Positions 1 to 10,413 of a stretch of 26,950 nt of DNA are shown here, piece by piece; the stretch's first letter is position 1, and every line of letters starts with the position of its first letter. Below the pieces are notes generated by a model. That model was not told where the DNA came from. It worked only from the letters and a program-made list of their open reading frames with translations, and did no database searches. Source of the stretch: Sphaerosporella brunnea (lineage: Eukaryota > Ascomycota > Pezizomycetes > Pezizales > Pyronemataceae); contig VXIS01000474.1 in assembly GCA_008704415.1 (NCBI GenBank), forward strand, positions 1 through 26,950, in the 5' to 3' direction. The translations under genes were made by a program, and so were the position numbers.

Positions 1-861
1 GCCAGCAGCTCTGAAAACAGCGATCTCTCTGCGTTGGGGGAAGACAAATTTTCGCGCTCCCCACCAGGCGGCGCTGCTGAACCGAGTCTCAGCTCGATCC
101 TGCGGAACTCCGGCTCCGTCCACGCACACGGCGGAACACCATGATGTCTGAGAAGTCTGTAAATTTCGCCGAGACAATAAACGCCGTGGAAACGGCGGCG
201 GCGCCCGCAGACACGCTCCAGATCAAACAGTCGAGTTTGCAGATCCGGATCCTACCTTCCACCGCTCCTCAAAATCGCCTTTGCGGCCGTCCGCAGAAGC
301 AGTTGTGGAGCAAGTCGGCTGTTTCCGAGTCGCAAATCTACGGAATGATTCCCTGGGGAACCTGCCAAAGATTCTGTCGACAACGAGCGAGGAGACCAGT
401 CCGAACGACGCCGAATACCCCGACATCGGTTGGGCGCAGGAGGACGGCACGGGTGCAAAGTCCTCACTGCCGAAGATCACGGTGCGCTGTCCAAGCACCC
501 AGAACTGGTCGTCCGACTTCAAGATCGTGCTTCCGAAGCGCAACCCGTGTTCTGTCTTCAGCTCGGGAGCTACCACAGCGGTGAGCAGTATCCACGACGC
601 GCAGCCGATCATTTCAAGCCCAGGAATAGCCACAGCGAATCCGCAGGAAGAGGACGCGGCTCTGGATGGAAAAAAGGTGGCAGCGTGGCAGCAAGTCTGA
701 AAAGTGTTCAAGATATTCTTTGCAAAAATGAGAGCCCGAGTGCACCCCCTTCTCTTGCGGGGGGCAGTCGGAGGAGTTCGGCGTGGGCTGTTGGGAAGGG
801 GAGTTTGGGCTTGAGCATTGACGTCTGGAATGGTGGTGTCCAAGGCACTGCCGGACGGTAA
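1..861 (+). pseudogene. Left-arm copy of the disordered hypothetical gene, partial and frameshifted
   Basis: This is the mirror of the open reading frame at 11902-13074. Its 5' part lies beyond the window start. Three one-base shortenings break the frame: CCC to CC near 110, AAAA to AAA near 226, and A7 to A6 near 671. Fragments in different frames still match successive parts of the right-arm protein, ending at a TAA at 859-861. Because the breaks are all run shortenings and no substitutions were noticed, they may be consensus errors rather than real decay. Confidence 0.75.
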
Positions 862-1240
862 TGGTTCCTGTTGGAGATTGGAGTTGGAGTTGGGGGTTGG
901 GAGTACGGTGTTCGGTTTGGATCGTGGATGGTACTTACTTAGTTCGGCGTGTGGACTGCATGAGTATTGGGACGGACCTGTAGAAGTAATGAGTATAAAT
1001 CTGGGAATTCTGTTCTAGCAACTGCTGTTCCTAGCTTGAGGGATTAGATATCGGTGTAGCCTCGAGCCCCCGAATAGATCTGGTGAGTATGTTACGAAAT
1101 GTATCACCAAGCGGTGTCTATGGAGAGAATCCGGCACCACCATCACAATCAAAGAACCATCCGCTACATCGCGAGTATAGACTCGAATCATGTCAGGCAA
1201 CGGCGATTTGAATGCGAATATGTACACACTCTAAAAATCC

Positions 1241-1242
<2 letters not shown>

Positions 1243-1272
<30 letters not shown>
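1243..1272. repeat. A30 homopolymer (left arm)
   Basis: A run of 30 A. The right-arm mirror (11488-11519) has 32 T. Confidence 0.95.
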
Positions 1273-1274
<2 letters not shown>

Positions 1275-1582
1275 CTCCCCAAACCCAAATCCAAACAACC
1301 CCCCCACCCCCAGATAGTGTTGGGCACGAACGACAGCTGTCAAAAACTCCGTCGAAGGAAAGATCGAGGTCTTGAATTTCTTAGGTTTCCAGATGATGGT
1401 TGGAAAACTTTGAGGCGCAGTATTCTTGTGTGGTGCAAACAAAAACAAAACCCAATCTCAGCAAAAAGAAAACCCCCCAAAGAGCAAGGTGCTCATATGC
1501 CCGCCAATTCGTTAGCGCGCGCCCATACCCTCAGCCTCAACACAACCCGACGCCACATCAAACGGGTAGGTAGCAACTCGAA

Positions 1583-1583
<1 letters not shown>

Positions 1584-1625
<42 letters not shown>
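1584..1625. repeat. A42 homopolymer (left arm)
   Basis: A run of 42 A. The mirror at 11132-11175 has 44 T. A (CT)n/(GA)n stretch follows at about 1686-1712. Confidence 0.95.
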
Positions 1626-1628
<3 letters not shown>

Positions 1629-1847
1629 GACCCAATAATTATGCGTCAACTAAGTTTATCACACCGTGCACAGTAAGAGTGTTGCCTCTCTCTCTCGAGA
1701 GAGAGAGAGAGAAGAAGTTGTGGTTGTGGTAAAGTGTTACCGATTGATTAATTGAGTAGAGTAAGAGTAGGATGGAAACAGCGCAGCAGCTGCTCGGACA
1801 AAGTACGCCAGTCTAGATGTGCGCAGGTAACGACGTTGCGGGTAAGA

Positions 1848-2343
1848 TCAAACTTGCAGGCTCTCCAGCCATCGCCCAGTGGTAGACGAGGATGAGGCCG
1901 AGGGGCGAGAAGCTGAAGACTTGCGTTCTTCTGCACGGTTGTCCACGTCCTTGCAGAGGTCGATGAAAGCCGCAAGGGGGTGTTGTCGGTGCAGGAGAGC
2001 ATCCTTCATTTCCTCGGACAGTGCTTCATACAGCTAGCCGGTCCTTCTGGGCCGCCTCGGTCTCCCATCAGACGGCGGGCGGGAATCGGCAAGATAGGTG
2101 GAGAAGGGCAGGTTCTCTCGGCGTAGGAGCGGAGCTGGTTGAGTGCTGCACCCGTCAAGCATAGCGAAGACGGGAACTGTTCGGTTGGATAGCAGGTGGG
2201 AAGCTTGTTGCGAAGCTCCTCAACTCCTCAGGTTTACTGCCGTCAAAGGTGGGAACCACCACCTTCGGGGGGTTCTCGCGAACCTGTGCAGCGGCGATTG
2301 CCAGCGCCTGGTTCAACTGGGCCGTCAGGTCCCGTGCCTGCAT
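1848..2343 (-). pseudogene. Left-arm copy of the LTR-retrotransposon gag relic
   Basis: This is the mirror of 10414-10909, and I found no run-length difference within it. The same gag-like fragments appear on the minus strand: an N-terminal piece with a PTFDGSKPEELRSF motif, then in another frame the piece ending in an acidic/basic IDLCKDVDNRAEERK motif. It is frameshifted in both arms, so unlike the catalase copy this decay predates the inverted duplication. Confidence 0.6.
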
Positions 2344-2657
2344 CGCGTTCGATCTGGGTAAGTCTGGAGCTTGGACGCACGTTTCGATGGCGGAGGTTGT
2401 GATACGTGGCCATGGTGTAGTGAGAGGTTGGGCTTTGATGGACTGGACCTACTGTCTACGTTCCACCACCCCTCCTCACTCGCACCTACACAAGACTTCT
2501 CAGCCTCCCACTTCTCACCGCCGCAGTAATCTTTTCCGACGGCCAGGCAGTCATGAATCCTTTTTTTTTTGGCGGTGCGAGTATTTTTAAATTTTGTGTG
2601 GTGTGTAGCGGTCTGCGTGCTTGCTGCGCACCCCCCCCCCCCCACCCCGTAAGTCAT

Positions 2658-3321
2658 TTGTTTGTTTTAATCATATTGCATTTGGCCGCTTGGCATTTAA
2701 AGTACAGAATCATCGCCGCCCCTAGGCACGAGTCCTACTCTGGGGTTCGCTCCTCCGAAGGAAAAGAAAGCAAGGAAACAAGAGAAAGGAGATCGTAACT
2801 GGAGTAGTTAGTTGTACAAAGGAAATTCGTGACATAGGAGAGAGAGACACACAGCAACAAGGAACAGGTTCTGACATTAGTTGGCCCCCGCCCCCCGCTC
2901 GGCCACATTCCCACACTTGTGTTGCTCAGGAAGCCCATCACCGCTTCCGTGCAACGGCCGTCCGCCAGTAAATCCCTCACTGACGTGTTCGTCTTTCGTC
3001 TCTTCTTTCCCTTCCTTCCCGCGTGGCCTCCACCACGGCCTTCCACAGAAACTTGGTGTTCGCCGCGCCATCTCCGACAGGTTTTGAAGAGGTGGTCTCG
3101 TGTCTGGGCAGGTCCATTGGTGCAGAACCAGCATTTGTCGTCCAAGTCGTCGTCCCGTCCTGTGTAGGTAGGGGGCCGTCGGTGCCTTCTGTAGTCTCAA
3201 CTGAAAGAAGCGCGCGGCTAGCGCCTTCTTGGTCTTGAAGGCAGTCTTACTGGTGCCTTTCGGCCGTCTGTAGTAACTCTTGGGGGTACAGTGCTTGGCG
3301 AGCCAGGCCTCTCGGTCCCCT
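2658..3321 (-). mobile_element. Left-arm copy of the 5'-truncated Tad-like LINE fragment
   Basis: This is the mirror of 9435-10098. The same 9-bp direct repeats flank it (GTAAGTCAT on the plus strand, at 2649-2657 and 3322-3330). Coding traces on the minus strand show the LINE C-terminal CWFC...QTRDHLFKTCRRW zinc-knuckle-like motif. Confidence 0.65.
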
Positions 3322-3680
3322 GTAAGTCATGGTATGATAGTAAAGGTTTTCTCGCATTCCAGCAGGGCGCAAAACAGGAAAGTCGAGTTAAAAAGTCAGT
3401 AAAAAGTAAGTAAGTAAGTAAGTAAAGTACAACAAGCAATGGCCGATCATTCCCCCGGCGACGACGACGACACCGCAAGCCGTGATCAAAAAAAAAAAAA
3501 GAAAACAAATTGCGTGGATAGGATGGAACAACAGAATATAGGTGGTATGTTTGTGAGCCGCTCCAGCCAGCGGTCTAAGCGCCGCCCTGATTTACCAAAA
3601 AACTCACACATCACATTACCACAACGCCAAAACCAACTAAGCTGCGGTAATGTATCCCCCACAAAACAACAACTAACAAA

Positions 3681-5237
3681 CTAAGCCTAGGCTGCGCCTT
3701 CTTCTTCTCCTCCTCCGCCTCACCCTTCACCACCTCATCCTCAGTGCTCTTTGCGATCCTAGCGCCCAGATCTTTGTCCACCTTCGCGAACATGTCATAC
3801 GTTCTCTCTCTGACCTCCTTTCTAGCCGCGCAGAGCTGGTGTGTGGTGTCAGCATCTATCACACCCGCCACTGGGGTCAACTTACATGCACGGCGACATT
3901 ATGCACAAACGCGTCCTGGCCGTTGTAGCGGGCCAGAACCTTCCACAGGGCGGTAGCCTGTTCATAGTCATCGGGGTACTTGATTCTGAACGCAAAGTTC
4001 GTGGCGTGTCCGACCCACTTCTCGTGGCCCTCGTGGTTCTTGACGTTTGCGTAAGTGACGGGTCGGAACGAGCTCTGATAGTTTGGCTCCGCGCCGTGGT
4101 TACCGTCCACTCTCATGCCGCCATCACGCTGGACGGGGTTGAAGGCTCGCAGCGGACAGTTGGCCGGGATCTGGTGGTAGTTGACGCCGAGTCTGTGGCG
4201 GTGCGTGTCGGGGTACGAAAACAGTCTGCTCTGCAGGACCGGGTCCGCGGACGGCTCCACTCCAGGGACCAGATGGCTGGGCGAGAACGCGGCTTGCTCG
4301 ATTTCCGCAAAGTAGTTTTGCGGGTTCTCGTTGAGGGTGAGCTTTCCGAAGCGGCGGAGCGGGTATTCCTTCTGCGGCCACACTTTGGTGAGGTCGAAGA
4401 TCGAGTGCTTGAATTTCTCCGCCTGCTCGGGCGTCATCACCTGCACGTAGACGGTCCAGCTCGGGAACTCGCCGCGCTGGATCGACGCGAAGAGGTCCTC
4501 GGTCGCGTGGTCCGGGTTCGAGGAGGCGAGCGCCGCGGCTTCCTCGTTGCTCAGCGTTTGCGAGCCTTGGTCCGTTTTCAGATGGATCTGGACGTATCGG
4601 AAGCTGCCGTCCGGCTTGGTAAACTTGTACGTGTGGCCGGAGTATCCGTTCATGTGCCTGAAGCTCCTGGGGGTGCCGCGGTCGCTGAACAGGTGCATGA
4701 CCTGGTGGATCGCCTCCTGGTTCTGCGACAGGTAGTCCCAGAACATGGTCGCATCCTTCAGGTTCGTCTGCGGATTCCGCTTCTGCGTGTGGATGAACAC
4801 GGGGAACTTTGCCGGGTCTCGGAGGAAGAAGATCGCGTGTTGTTGAACACCCAGTCGTAGTTGCCCTCCTCGGTGTAGAATTTGACGGCGAAGCCGCGCG
4901 GGTCCCGCGCCGAGTCCGCGGACCCTTTCTCGCCGCCCACGGTCGAGAACCGCGCGAGGCACCGCGTCTTCTTGCCGATGCCGTTGAACATCGCCGCGGA
5001 GGTGAGGTCGCTGACGTCGTCGGTGACCTCGAAGGTGCCGTAGGCGCCCGCGCCTTTCGCGTGGACGACCCGCTCGGGGATGCGCTCCCGGTCGAAGTGT
5101 GCGAGCAGGTCGATCAGGTGAAAGTCTTGCAGCAGGAGCGGCCCGTTCTCGCCGACTCGCTGCGCGGCGTGCGGGTTCATGACGGGACAGCCATTGCTGG
5201 CGGTGTACACGGGGGGGGCGTCGGTGGGTTTCGGCAT
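3681..5237 (-). pseudogene. Left-arm catalase copy, frameshifted and without its stop codon
   Basis: This is the mirror of the intact catalase gene at 7515-9073. Translation starts at the ATG at 5235-5237 and follows the right copy for about 134 residues. A missing G (GG to G near 4835) then shifts the frame just before the PIFF part of the active-site segment. A second shortening (AAA to AA near 3682) removes the normal stop and would add 24 residues. The 50-nt intron mirror is at 3836-3885 with intact GT and AG. If both shortenings are sequencing errors, this would be a second identical catalase gene. If they are real, it is a very young pseudogene. Confidence 0.8.
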
Positions 5238-6128
5238 GTTTTTTTTGGGTGTTGGGGTCGAGTGTGTGGTTGTAAAGAAGCTTGCTCGACCGCACGGGGG
5301 GGCGGGTGGTGCTTATATCTATCGGGCAAGAGGTCATGGGCCAGAGCCTAGAGGCAGCATGTACCCACGGAGATTACAAACGGGAGGCATTAATCAACGA
5401 ATGCAATATGATCAGACAGACTAATTGACACGGCCGATGAGGATGCTAGCGCTTTGTGGGGTTGTGGGGACGCCTGATCGACATCGAGCTCCCGAGCTCC
5501 CCCGAGCTCCAGCTCCGATCCAATCAGAGCGAGTCAATGGCTCCATTGGGCTTTCAAGCTTGCAATGCATCTGTAAAGTGCTCTGCACCATCACAGACAC
5601 CTGCCTACACCGAATTCCACCCGGAGAATCCACCCGGCGCAAACCGAGCTGGAGGCGGGAAGCGCTCCCGGCAACGCAAGCGATTCGCCAAAAGCGCCCG
5701 TCGCAAACCCACCCTCCTGCGTTGAAATGCAACACAAAAATCTATTCAATTTGTCGTCACCGCTCTGGACTCCGGAGCGATATGTAACGAGCTGCCAATC
5801 TCTCCATCAGTCTCTCCGCCGCACTGACCCACCGTCGCGCAATTTTGCGGGGACGGGCAGGACGCAAGCAGGCATCCCAGGCTCGTGTGATTATCCGGCA
5901 GCAACCCGGTAAAGGAGATCTGCAACGTTCGATTGACCCATCCTCACGCTCAGAAAGCAAAGCAAAAAAAGCAAGCAAGTCGACTGCAACGCCTCGGCTA
6001 TGAAACGACACAGTAGCAACAACAGTAGCAGTAGAACTAAGAAACCCGATACGGCCGCAAATTAATCTTCGACTCTCTATCCCGATCATTATCTCCCCAG
6101 GCCCCCCCCATCGTGGTGCCGTAGTAGC
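5238..6128. other. Left-arm catalase upstream region
   Basis: This is the mirror of 6623-7514. It is non-coding as far as I can see and carries the same TATA-like motif in mirror position, about 75 nt upstream of the start codon. One run is shorter here (C6 to C5 near 5489). Confidence 0.5.
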
Positions 6129-6161
6129 GGTGGTGGTGGTGGTGGTGGTGGTGGTGGTGGT
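6129..6161. repeat. (GGT)11 microsatellite (left arm)
   Basis: Eleven GGT units, mirrored exactly as (ACC)11 at 6590-6622. Equal copy number in a slippage-prone repeat argues for extreme youth or an artefactual origin of the palindrome. Confidence 0.95.
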
Positions 6162-6360
6162 GATGTCGGTTTACTGTGCATCCGCGACCGTTTTCTGCAA
6201 ATTCCGTCAGCAGCGTGGTCTAGATTGTGCGATGGATATCAGCCGAGACGCTTACCACCAGCCAATCCATTCCATCCGACACGCCTGTCCACCCCAGTCA
6301 GTCAGCCCTGTGACTTTACCCCGGACTCCGGCAATCACTCACCCTCTCCCGTCACAGCCG

Positions 6361-6389
6361 AGCACCCGAGAAGATCATCTTCGGGTGCT
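6361..6389. other. Palindrome axis with almost no spacer
   Basis: The arms meet at an odd palindrome, GAAGAT-C-ATCTTC (6370-6382, centre 6376). Just outside it the left arm has one extra GA, so the outer arms (AGCACCCGA at 6361-6369, TCGGGTGCT at 6381-6389) are centred at 6375. The spacer is therefore one base, plus a 2-base slip. A perfect fold-back of this size without spacer would be expected to extrude or be unstable in cells. It is also what a hairpin-joined or fold-back read gives. Confidence 0.9.
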
Positions 6390-6589
6390 CGGCTGTGACG
6401 GGAGAGGGTGAGTGATTGCCGGAGTCCGGGGTAAAGTCACAGGGCTGACTGACTGGGGGTGGACAGGCGTGTCGGATGGAATGGATTGGCTGGTGGTAAG
6501 CGTCTCGGCTGATATCCATCGCACAATCTAGACCACGCTGCTGACGGAATTTGCAGAAAACGGTCGCGGATGCACAGTAAACCGACATC

Positions 6590-6622
6590 ACCACCACCAC
6601 CACCACCACCACCACCACCACC
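6590..6622. repeat. (ACC)11 microsatellite (right arm)
   Basis: Eleven ACC units, the mirror of 6129-6161, with the same unit count. Confidence 0.95.
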
Positions 6623-7514
6623 GCTACTACGGCACCACGATGGGGGGGGCCTGGGGAGATAATGATCGGGATAGAGAGTCGAAGATTAATTTGCGGCCGT
6701 ATCGGGTTTCTTAGTTCTACTGCTACTGTTGTTGCTACTGTGTCGTTTCATAGCCGAGGCGTTGCAGTCGACTTGCTTGCTTTTTTTGCTTTGCTTTCTG
6801 AGCGTGAGGATGGGTCAATCGAACGTTGCAGATCTCCTTTACCGGGTTGCTGCCGGATAATCACACGAGCCTGGGATGCCTGCTTGCGTCCTGCCCGTCC
6901 CCGCAAAATTGCGCGACGGTGGGTCAGTGCGGCGGAGAGACTGATGGAGAGATTGGCAGCTCGTTACATATCGCTCCGGAGTCCAGAGCGGTGACGACAA
7001 ATTGAATAGATTTTTGTGTTGCATTTCAACGCAGGAGGGTGGGTTTGCGACGGGCGCTTTTGGCGAATCGCTTGCGTTGCCGGGAGCGCTTCCCGCCTCC
7101 AGCTCGGTTTGCGCCGGGTGGATTCTCCGGGTGGAATTCGGTGTAGGCAGGTGTCTGTGATGGTGCAGAGCACTTTACAGATGCATTGCAAGCTTGAAAG
7201 CCCAATGGAGCCATTGACTCGCTCTGATTGGATCGGAGCTGGAGCTCGGGGGGAGCTCGGGAGCTCGATGTCGATCAGGCGTCCCCACAACCCCACAAAG
7301 CGCTAGCATCCTCATCGGCCGTGTCAATTAGTCTGTCTGATCATATTGCATTCGTTGATTAATGCCTCCCGTTTGTAATCTCCGTGGGTACATGCTGCCT
7401 CTAGGCTCTGGCCCATGACCTCTTGCCCGATAGATATAAGCACCACCCGCCCCCCCGTGCGGTCGAGCAAGCTTCTTTACAACCACACACTCGACCCCAA
7501 CACCCAAAAAAAAC
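6623..7514 (+). promoter_or_regulatory. Catalase upstream region
   Basis: No coding sequence is supported here. A TATA-like GATATAAG (about 7433-7440) lies about 75 nt before the catalase ATG, and a C-rich stretch follows at 7443-7460. Both fit a fungal core promoter and 5' UTR. I could not assign activator sites. Confidence 0.45.
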
Positions 7515-9073
7515 ATGCCGAAACCCACCGACGCCCCCCCCGTGTACACCGCCAGCAATGGCTGTCCCGTCATGAACCCGCACGCCGCGCAGCGAGTCGG
7601 CGAGAACGGGCCGCTCCTGCTGCAAGACTTTCACCTGATCGACCTGCTCGCACACTTCGACCGGGAGCGCATCCCCGAGCGGGTCGTCCACGCGAAAGGC
7701 GCGGGCGCCTACGGCACCTTCGAGGTCACCGACGACGTCAGCGACCTCACCTCCGCGGCGATGTTCAACGGCATCGGCAAGAAGACGCGGTGCCTCGCGC
7801 GGTTCTCGACCGTGGGCGGCGAGAAAGGGTCCGCGGACTCGGCGCGGGACCCGCGCGGCTTCGCCGTCAAATTCTACACCGAGGAGGGCAACTACGACTG
7901 GGTGTTCAACAACACGCCGATCTTCTTCCTCCGAGACCCGGCAAAGTTCCCCGTGTTCATCCACACGCAGAAGCGGAATCCGCAGACGAACCTGAAGGAT
8001 GCGACCATGTTCTGGGACTACCTGTCGCAGAACCAGGAGGCGATCCACCAGGTCATGCACCTGTTCAGCGACCGCGGCACCCCCAGGAGCTTCAGGCACA
8101 TGAACGGATACTCCGGCCACACGTACAAGTTTACCAAGCCGGACGGCAGCTTCCGATACGTCCAGATCCATCTGAAAACGGACCAAGGCTCGCAAACGCT
8201 GAGCAACGAGGAAGCCGCGGCGCTCGCCTCCTCGAACCCGGACCACGCGACCGAGGACCTCTTCGCGTCGATCCAGCGCGGCGAGTTCCCGAGCTGGACC
8301 GTCTACGTGCAGGTGATGACGCCCGAGCAGGCGGAGAAATTCAAGCACTCGATCTTCGACCTCACCAAAGTGTGGCCGCAGAAGGAATACCCGCTCCGCC
8401 GCTTCGGAAAGCTCACCCTCAACGAGAACCCGCAAAACTACTTTGCGGAAATCGAGCAAGCCGCGTTCTCGCCCAGCCATCTGGTCCCTGGAGTGGAGCC
8501 GTCCGCGGACCCGGTCCTGCAGAGCAGACTGTTTTCGTACCCCGACACGCACCGCCACAGACTCGGCGTCAACTACCACCAGATCCCGGCCAACTGTCCG
8601 CTGCGAGCCTTCAACCCCGTCCAGCGTGATGGCGGCATGAGAGTGGACGGTAACCACGGCGCGGAGCCAAACTATCAGAGCTCGTTCCGACCCGTCACTT
8701 ACGCAAACGTCAAGAACCACGAGGGCCACGAGAAGTGGGTCGGACACGCCACGAACTTTGCGTTCAGAATCAAGTACCCCGATGACTATGAACAGGCTAC
8801 CGCCCTGTGGAAGGTTCTGGCCCGCTACAACGGCCAGGACGCGTTTGTGCATAATGTCGCCGTGCATGTAAGTTGACCCCAGTGGCGGGTGTGATAGATG
8901 CTGACACCACACACCAGCTCTGCGCGGCTAGAAAGGAGGTCAGAGAGAGAACGTATGACATGTTCGCGAAGGTGGACAAAGATCTGGGCGCTAGGATCGC
9001 AAAGAGCACTGAGGATGAGGTGGTGAAGGGTGAGGCGGAGGAGGAGAAGAAGAAGGCGCAGCCTAGGCTTTAG
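7515..9073 (+). CDS. Monofunctional heme catalase (small-subunit type), two exons
   Basis: The enzyme splits hydrogen peroxide into water and oxygen. Exons are 7515-8867 and 8918-9073, separated by a 50-nt intron (GTAAGT...CAG, branch GCTGAC at 8899-8904). Together they encode 502 aa, the usual length for the small-subunit clade. The catalytic histidine is H59 in [12 protein letters not shown]. The distal asparagine is N132 in FNNTPIFF. The proximal heme-ligand tyrosine is Y342 in [12 protein letters not shown]. Spacing between the three matches well-studied catalases. There is no N-terminal signal peptide. The lysine/glutamate-rich tail ends in PRL, at best a weak peroxisomal PTS1-like end, so a cytosolic or peroxisomal site is inferred. 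An inverted, frameshifted copy lies at 3681-5237. A long open frame antisense to this gene is a GC-rich shadow. Confidence 0.96.
8868..8917 (+). other. Catalase intron
   Basis: Intron of 50 nt with GTAAGT donor, GCTGAC branch site and CAG acceptor. Removing it joins the frame at phase 0 and adds the conserved C-terminal part through to the TAG at 9071-9073. Without splicing the protein would stop two codons after the donor. Confidence 0.9.
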
Positions 9074-9425
9074 TTTGTTAGTTGTTGTTTTGTGGGGGAT
9101 ACATTACCGCAGCTTAGTTGGTTTTGGCGTTGTGGTAATGTGATGTGTGAGTTTTTTGGTAAATCAGGGCGGCGCTTAAGACCGCTGGCTGGAGCGGCTC
9201 ACAAACATACCACCTATATTCTGTTGTTCCATCCTATCCACGCAATTTGTTTTCTTTTTTTTTTTTTTGATCACGGCTTGCGGTGTCGTCGTCGTCGCCG
9301 GGGGAATGATCGGCCATTGCTTGTTGTACTTTACTTACTTACTTACTTACTTTTTACTGACTTTTTAACTCGACTTTCCTGTTTTGCGCCCTGCTGGAAT
9401 GCGAGAAAACCTTTACTATCATACC
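9074..9425. other. Catalase 3' flank
   Basis: No gene seen. It contains a T14 run (9255-9268), a short GTC/GTCGTC stretch and a (TTAC)n tetranucleotide repeat at about 9330-9351. The catalase 3' UTR presumably ends in here, but I see no clear signal. Confidence 0.5.
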
Positions 9426-9434
9426 ATGACTTAC
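9426..9434. repeat. 5' candidate target-site duplication of the LINE fragment
   Basis: ATGACTTAC here matches ATGACTTAC at 10099-10107. The two copies bracket the LINE-like fragment exactly, and the 3' copy directly follows an A-rich tail. Confidence 0.55.
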
Positions 9435-10098
9435 AGGGGACCGAGAGGCCTGGCTCGCCAAGCACTGTACCCCCAAGAGTTACTACAGACGGCCGAAAGG
9501 CACCAGTAAGACTGCCTTCAAGACCAAGAAGGCGCTAGCCGCGCGCTTCTTTCAGTTGAGACTACAGAAGGCACCGACGGCCCCCTACCTACACAGGACG
9601 GGACGACGACTTGGACGACAAATGCTGGTTCTGCACCAATGGACCTGCCCAGACACGAGACCACCTCTTCAAAACCTGTCGGAGATGGCGCGGCGAACAC
9701 CAAGTTTCTGTGGAAGGCCGTGGTGGAGGCCACGCGGGAAGGAAGGGAAAGAAGAGACGAAAGACGAACACGTCAGTGAGGGATTTACTGGCGGACGGCC
9801 GTTGCACGGAAGCGGTGATGGGCTTCCTGAGCAACACAAGTGTGGGAATGTGGCCGAGCGGGGGGCGGGGGCCAACTAATGTCAGAACCTGTTCCTTGTT
9901 GCTGTGTGTCTCTCTCTCCTATGTCACGAATTTCCTTTGTACAACTAACTACTCCAGTTACGATCTCCTTTCTCTTGTTTCCTTGCTTTCTTTTCCTTCG
10001 GAGGAGCGAACCCCAGAGTAGGACTCGTGCCTAGGGGCGGCGATGATTCTGTACTTTAAATGCCAAGCGGCCAAATGCAATATGATTAAAACAAACAA
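9435..10098 (+). mobile_element. 5'-truncated, frameshifted non-LTR retrotransposon (Tad-like LINE) 3' end
   Basis: This is the C-terminal end of a LINE ORF2, downstream of the reverse transcriptase. One frame reads KALAARFFQLRLQKAPTAPYLHR. A shifted frame reads DDKCWFCTNGPAQTRDHLFKTCRRW, a C-x2-C...H-x4-C knuckle typical of fungal Tad-clade elements. A further shift gives TKFLWKAVVEATREG, and the frame then returns to SVRDLLADGRCTEAVMGFLSNTSVG, a typical terminal motif. At least two frameshifts kill it. The fragment ends in an A-rich tail just before a 9-bp direct repeat. It has no reverse transcriptase core, so it is a dead-on-arrival insertion. Clade assignment is from motif memory. Confidence 0.75.
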
Positions 10099-10107
10099 AT
10101 GACTTAC
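10099..10107. repeat. 3' candidate target-site duplication of the LINE fragment
   Basis: ATGACTTAC, identical to 9426-9434. A G-rich run with 13 consecutive G (10113-10125) follows immediately. Confidence 0.55.
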
Positions 10108-10413
10108 GGGGTGGGGGGGGGGGGGTGCGCAGCAAGCACGCAGACCGCTACACACCACACAAAATTTAAAAATACTCGCACCGCCAAAAAAAAAAAGGAT
10201 TCATGACTGCCTGGCCGTCGGAAAAGATTACTGCGGCGGTGAGAAGTGGGAGGCTGAGAAGTCTTGTGTAGGTGCGAGTGAGGAGGGGTGGTGGAACGTA
10301 GACAGTAGGTCCAGTCCATCAAAGCCCAACCTCTCACTACACCATGGCCACGTATCACAACCTCCGCCATCGAAACGTGCGTCCAAGCTCCAGACTTACC
10401 CAGATCGAACGCG

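Larger units (their letters stand above)
1..6375. repeat. Left arm of a giant palindrome
   Basis: This segment is the reverse complement of 6377-12765. Paired coordinates sum to 12750 next to the axis and to 12766 at the window edge. Fourteen run-length differences explain the drift, all shorter here: near 110, 226, 671, 1032, 1243-1272, 1458, 1584-1625, 2561, 3488-3500, 3575, 3682, 4835, 5489 and 6293. I noticed no substitutions, but the comparison was by eye. The arm is still matching at position 1, so its outer limit lies outside the window. Genes in this arm are frameshifted where their right-arm partners are open. Confidence 0.97.

Noticed and set aside
1188..1676. Open frames with poly-Lys or poly-Phe stretches
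   Set aside because: They are produced by the A30 and A42 homopolymers, and their frame differs between the arms.
7401..8912. A 503-codon open frame antisense to the catalase gene
   Set aside because: It is the shadow of a GC-rich coding frame, with Val/Arg/Leu-rich low-information content and no domain. The sense strand carries all catalase motifs.
9330..9351. Tetranucleotide TTAC repeat considered as a telomere-like tract
   Set aside because: It is an interstitial microsatellite of about five units. Fungal telomeres are typically TTAGGG, and none is present near the axis or the window ends.
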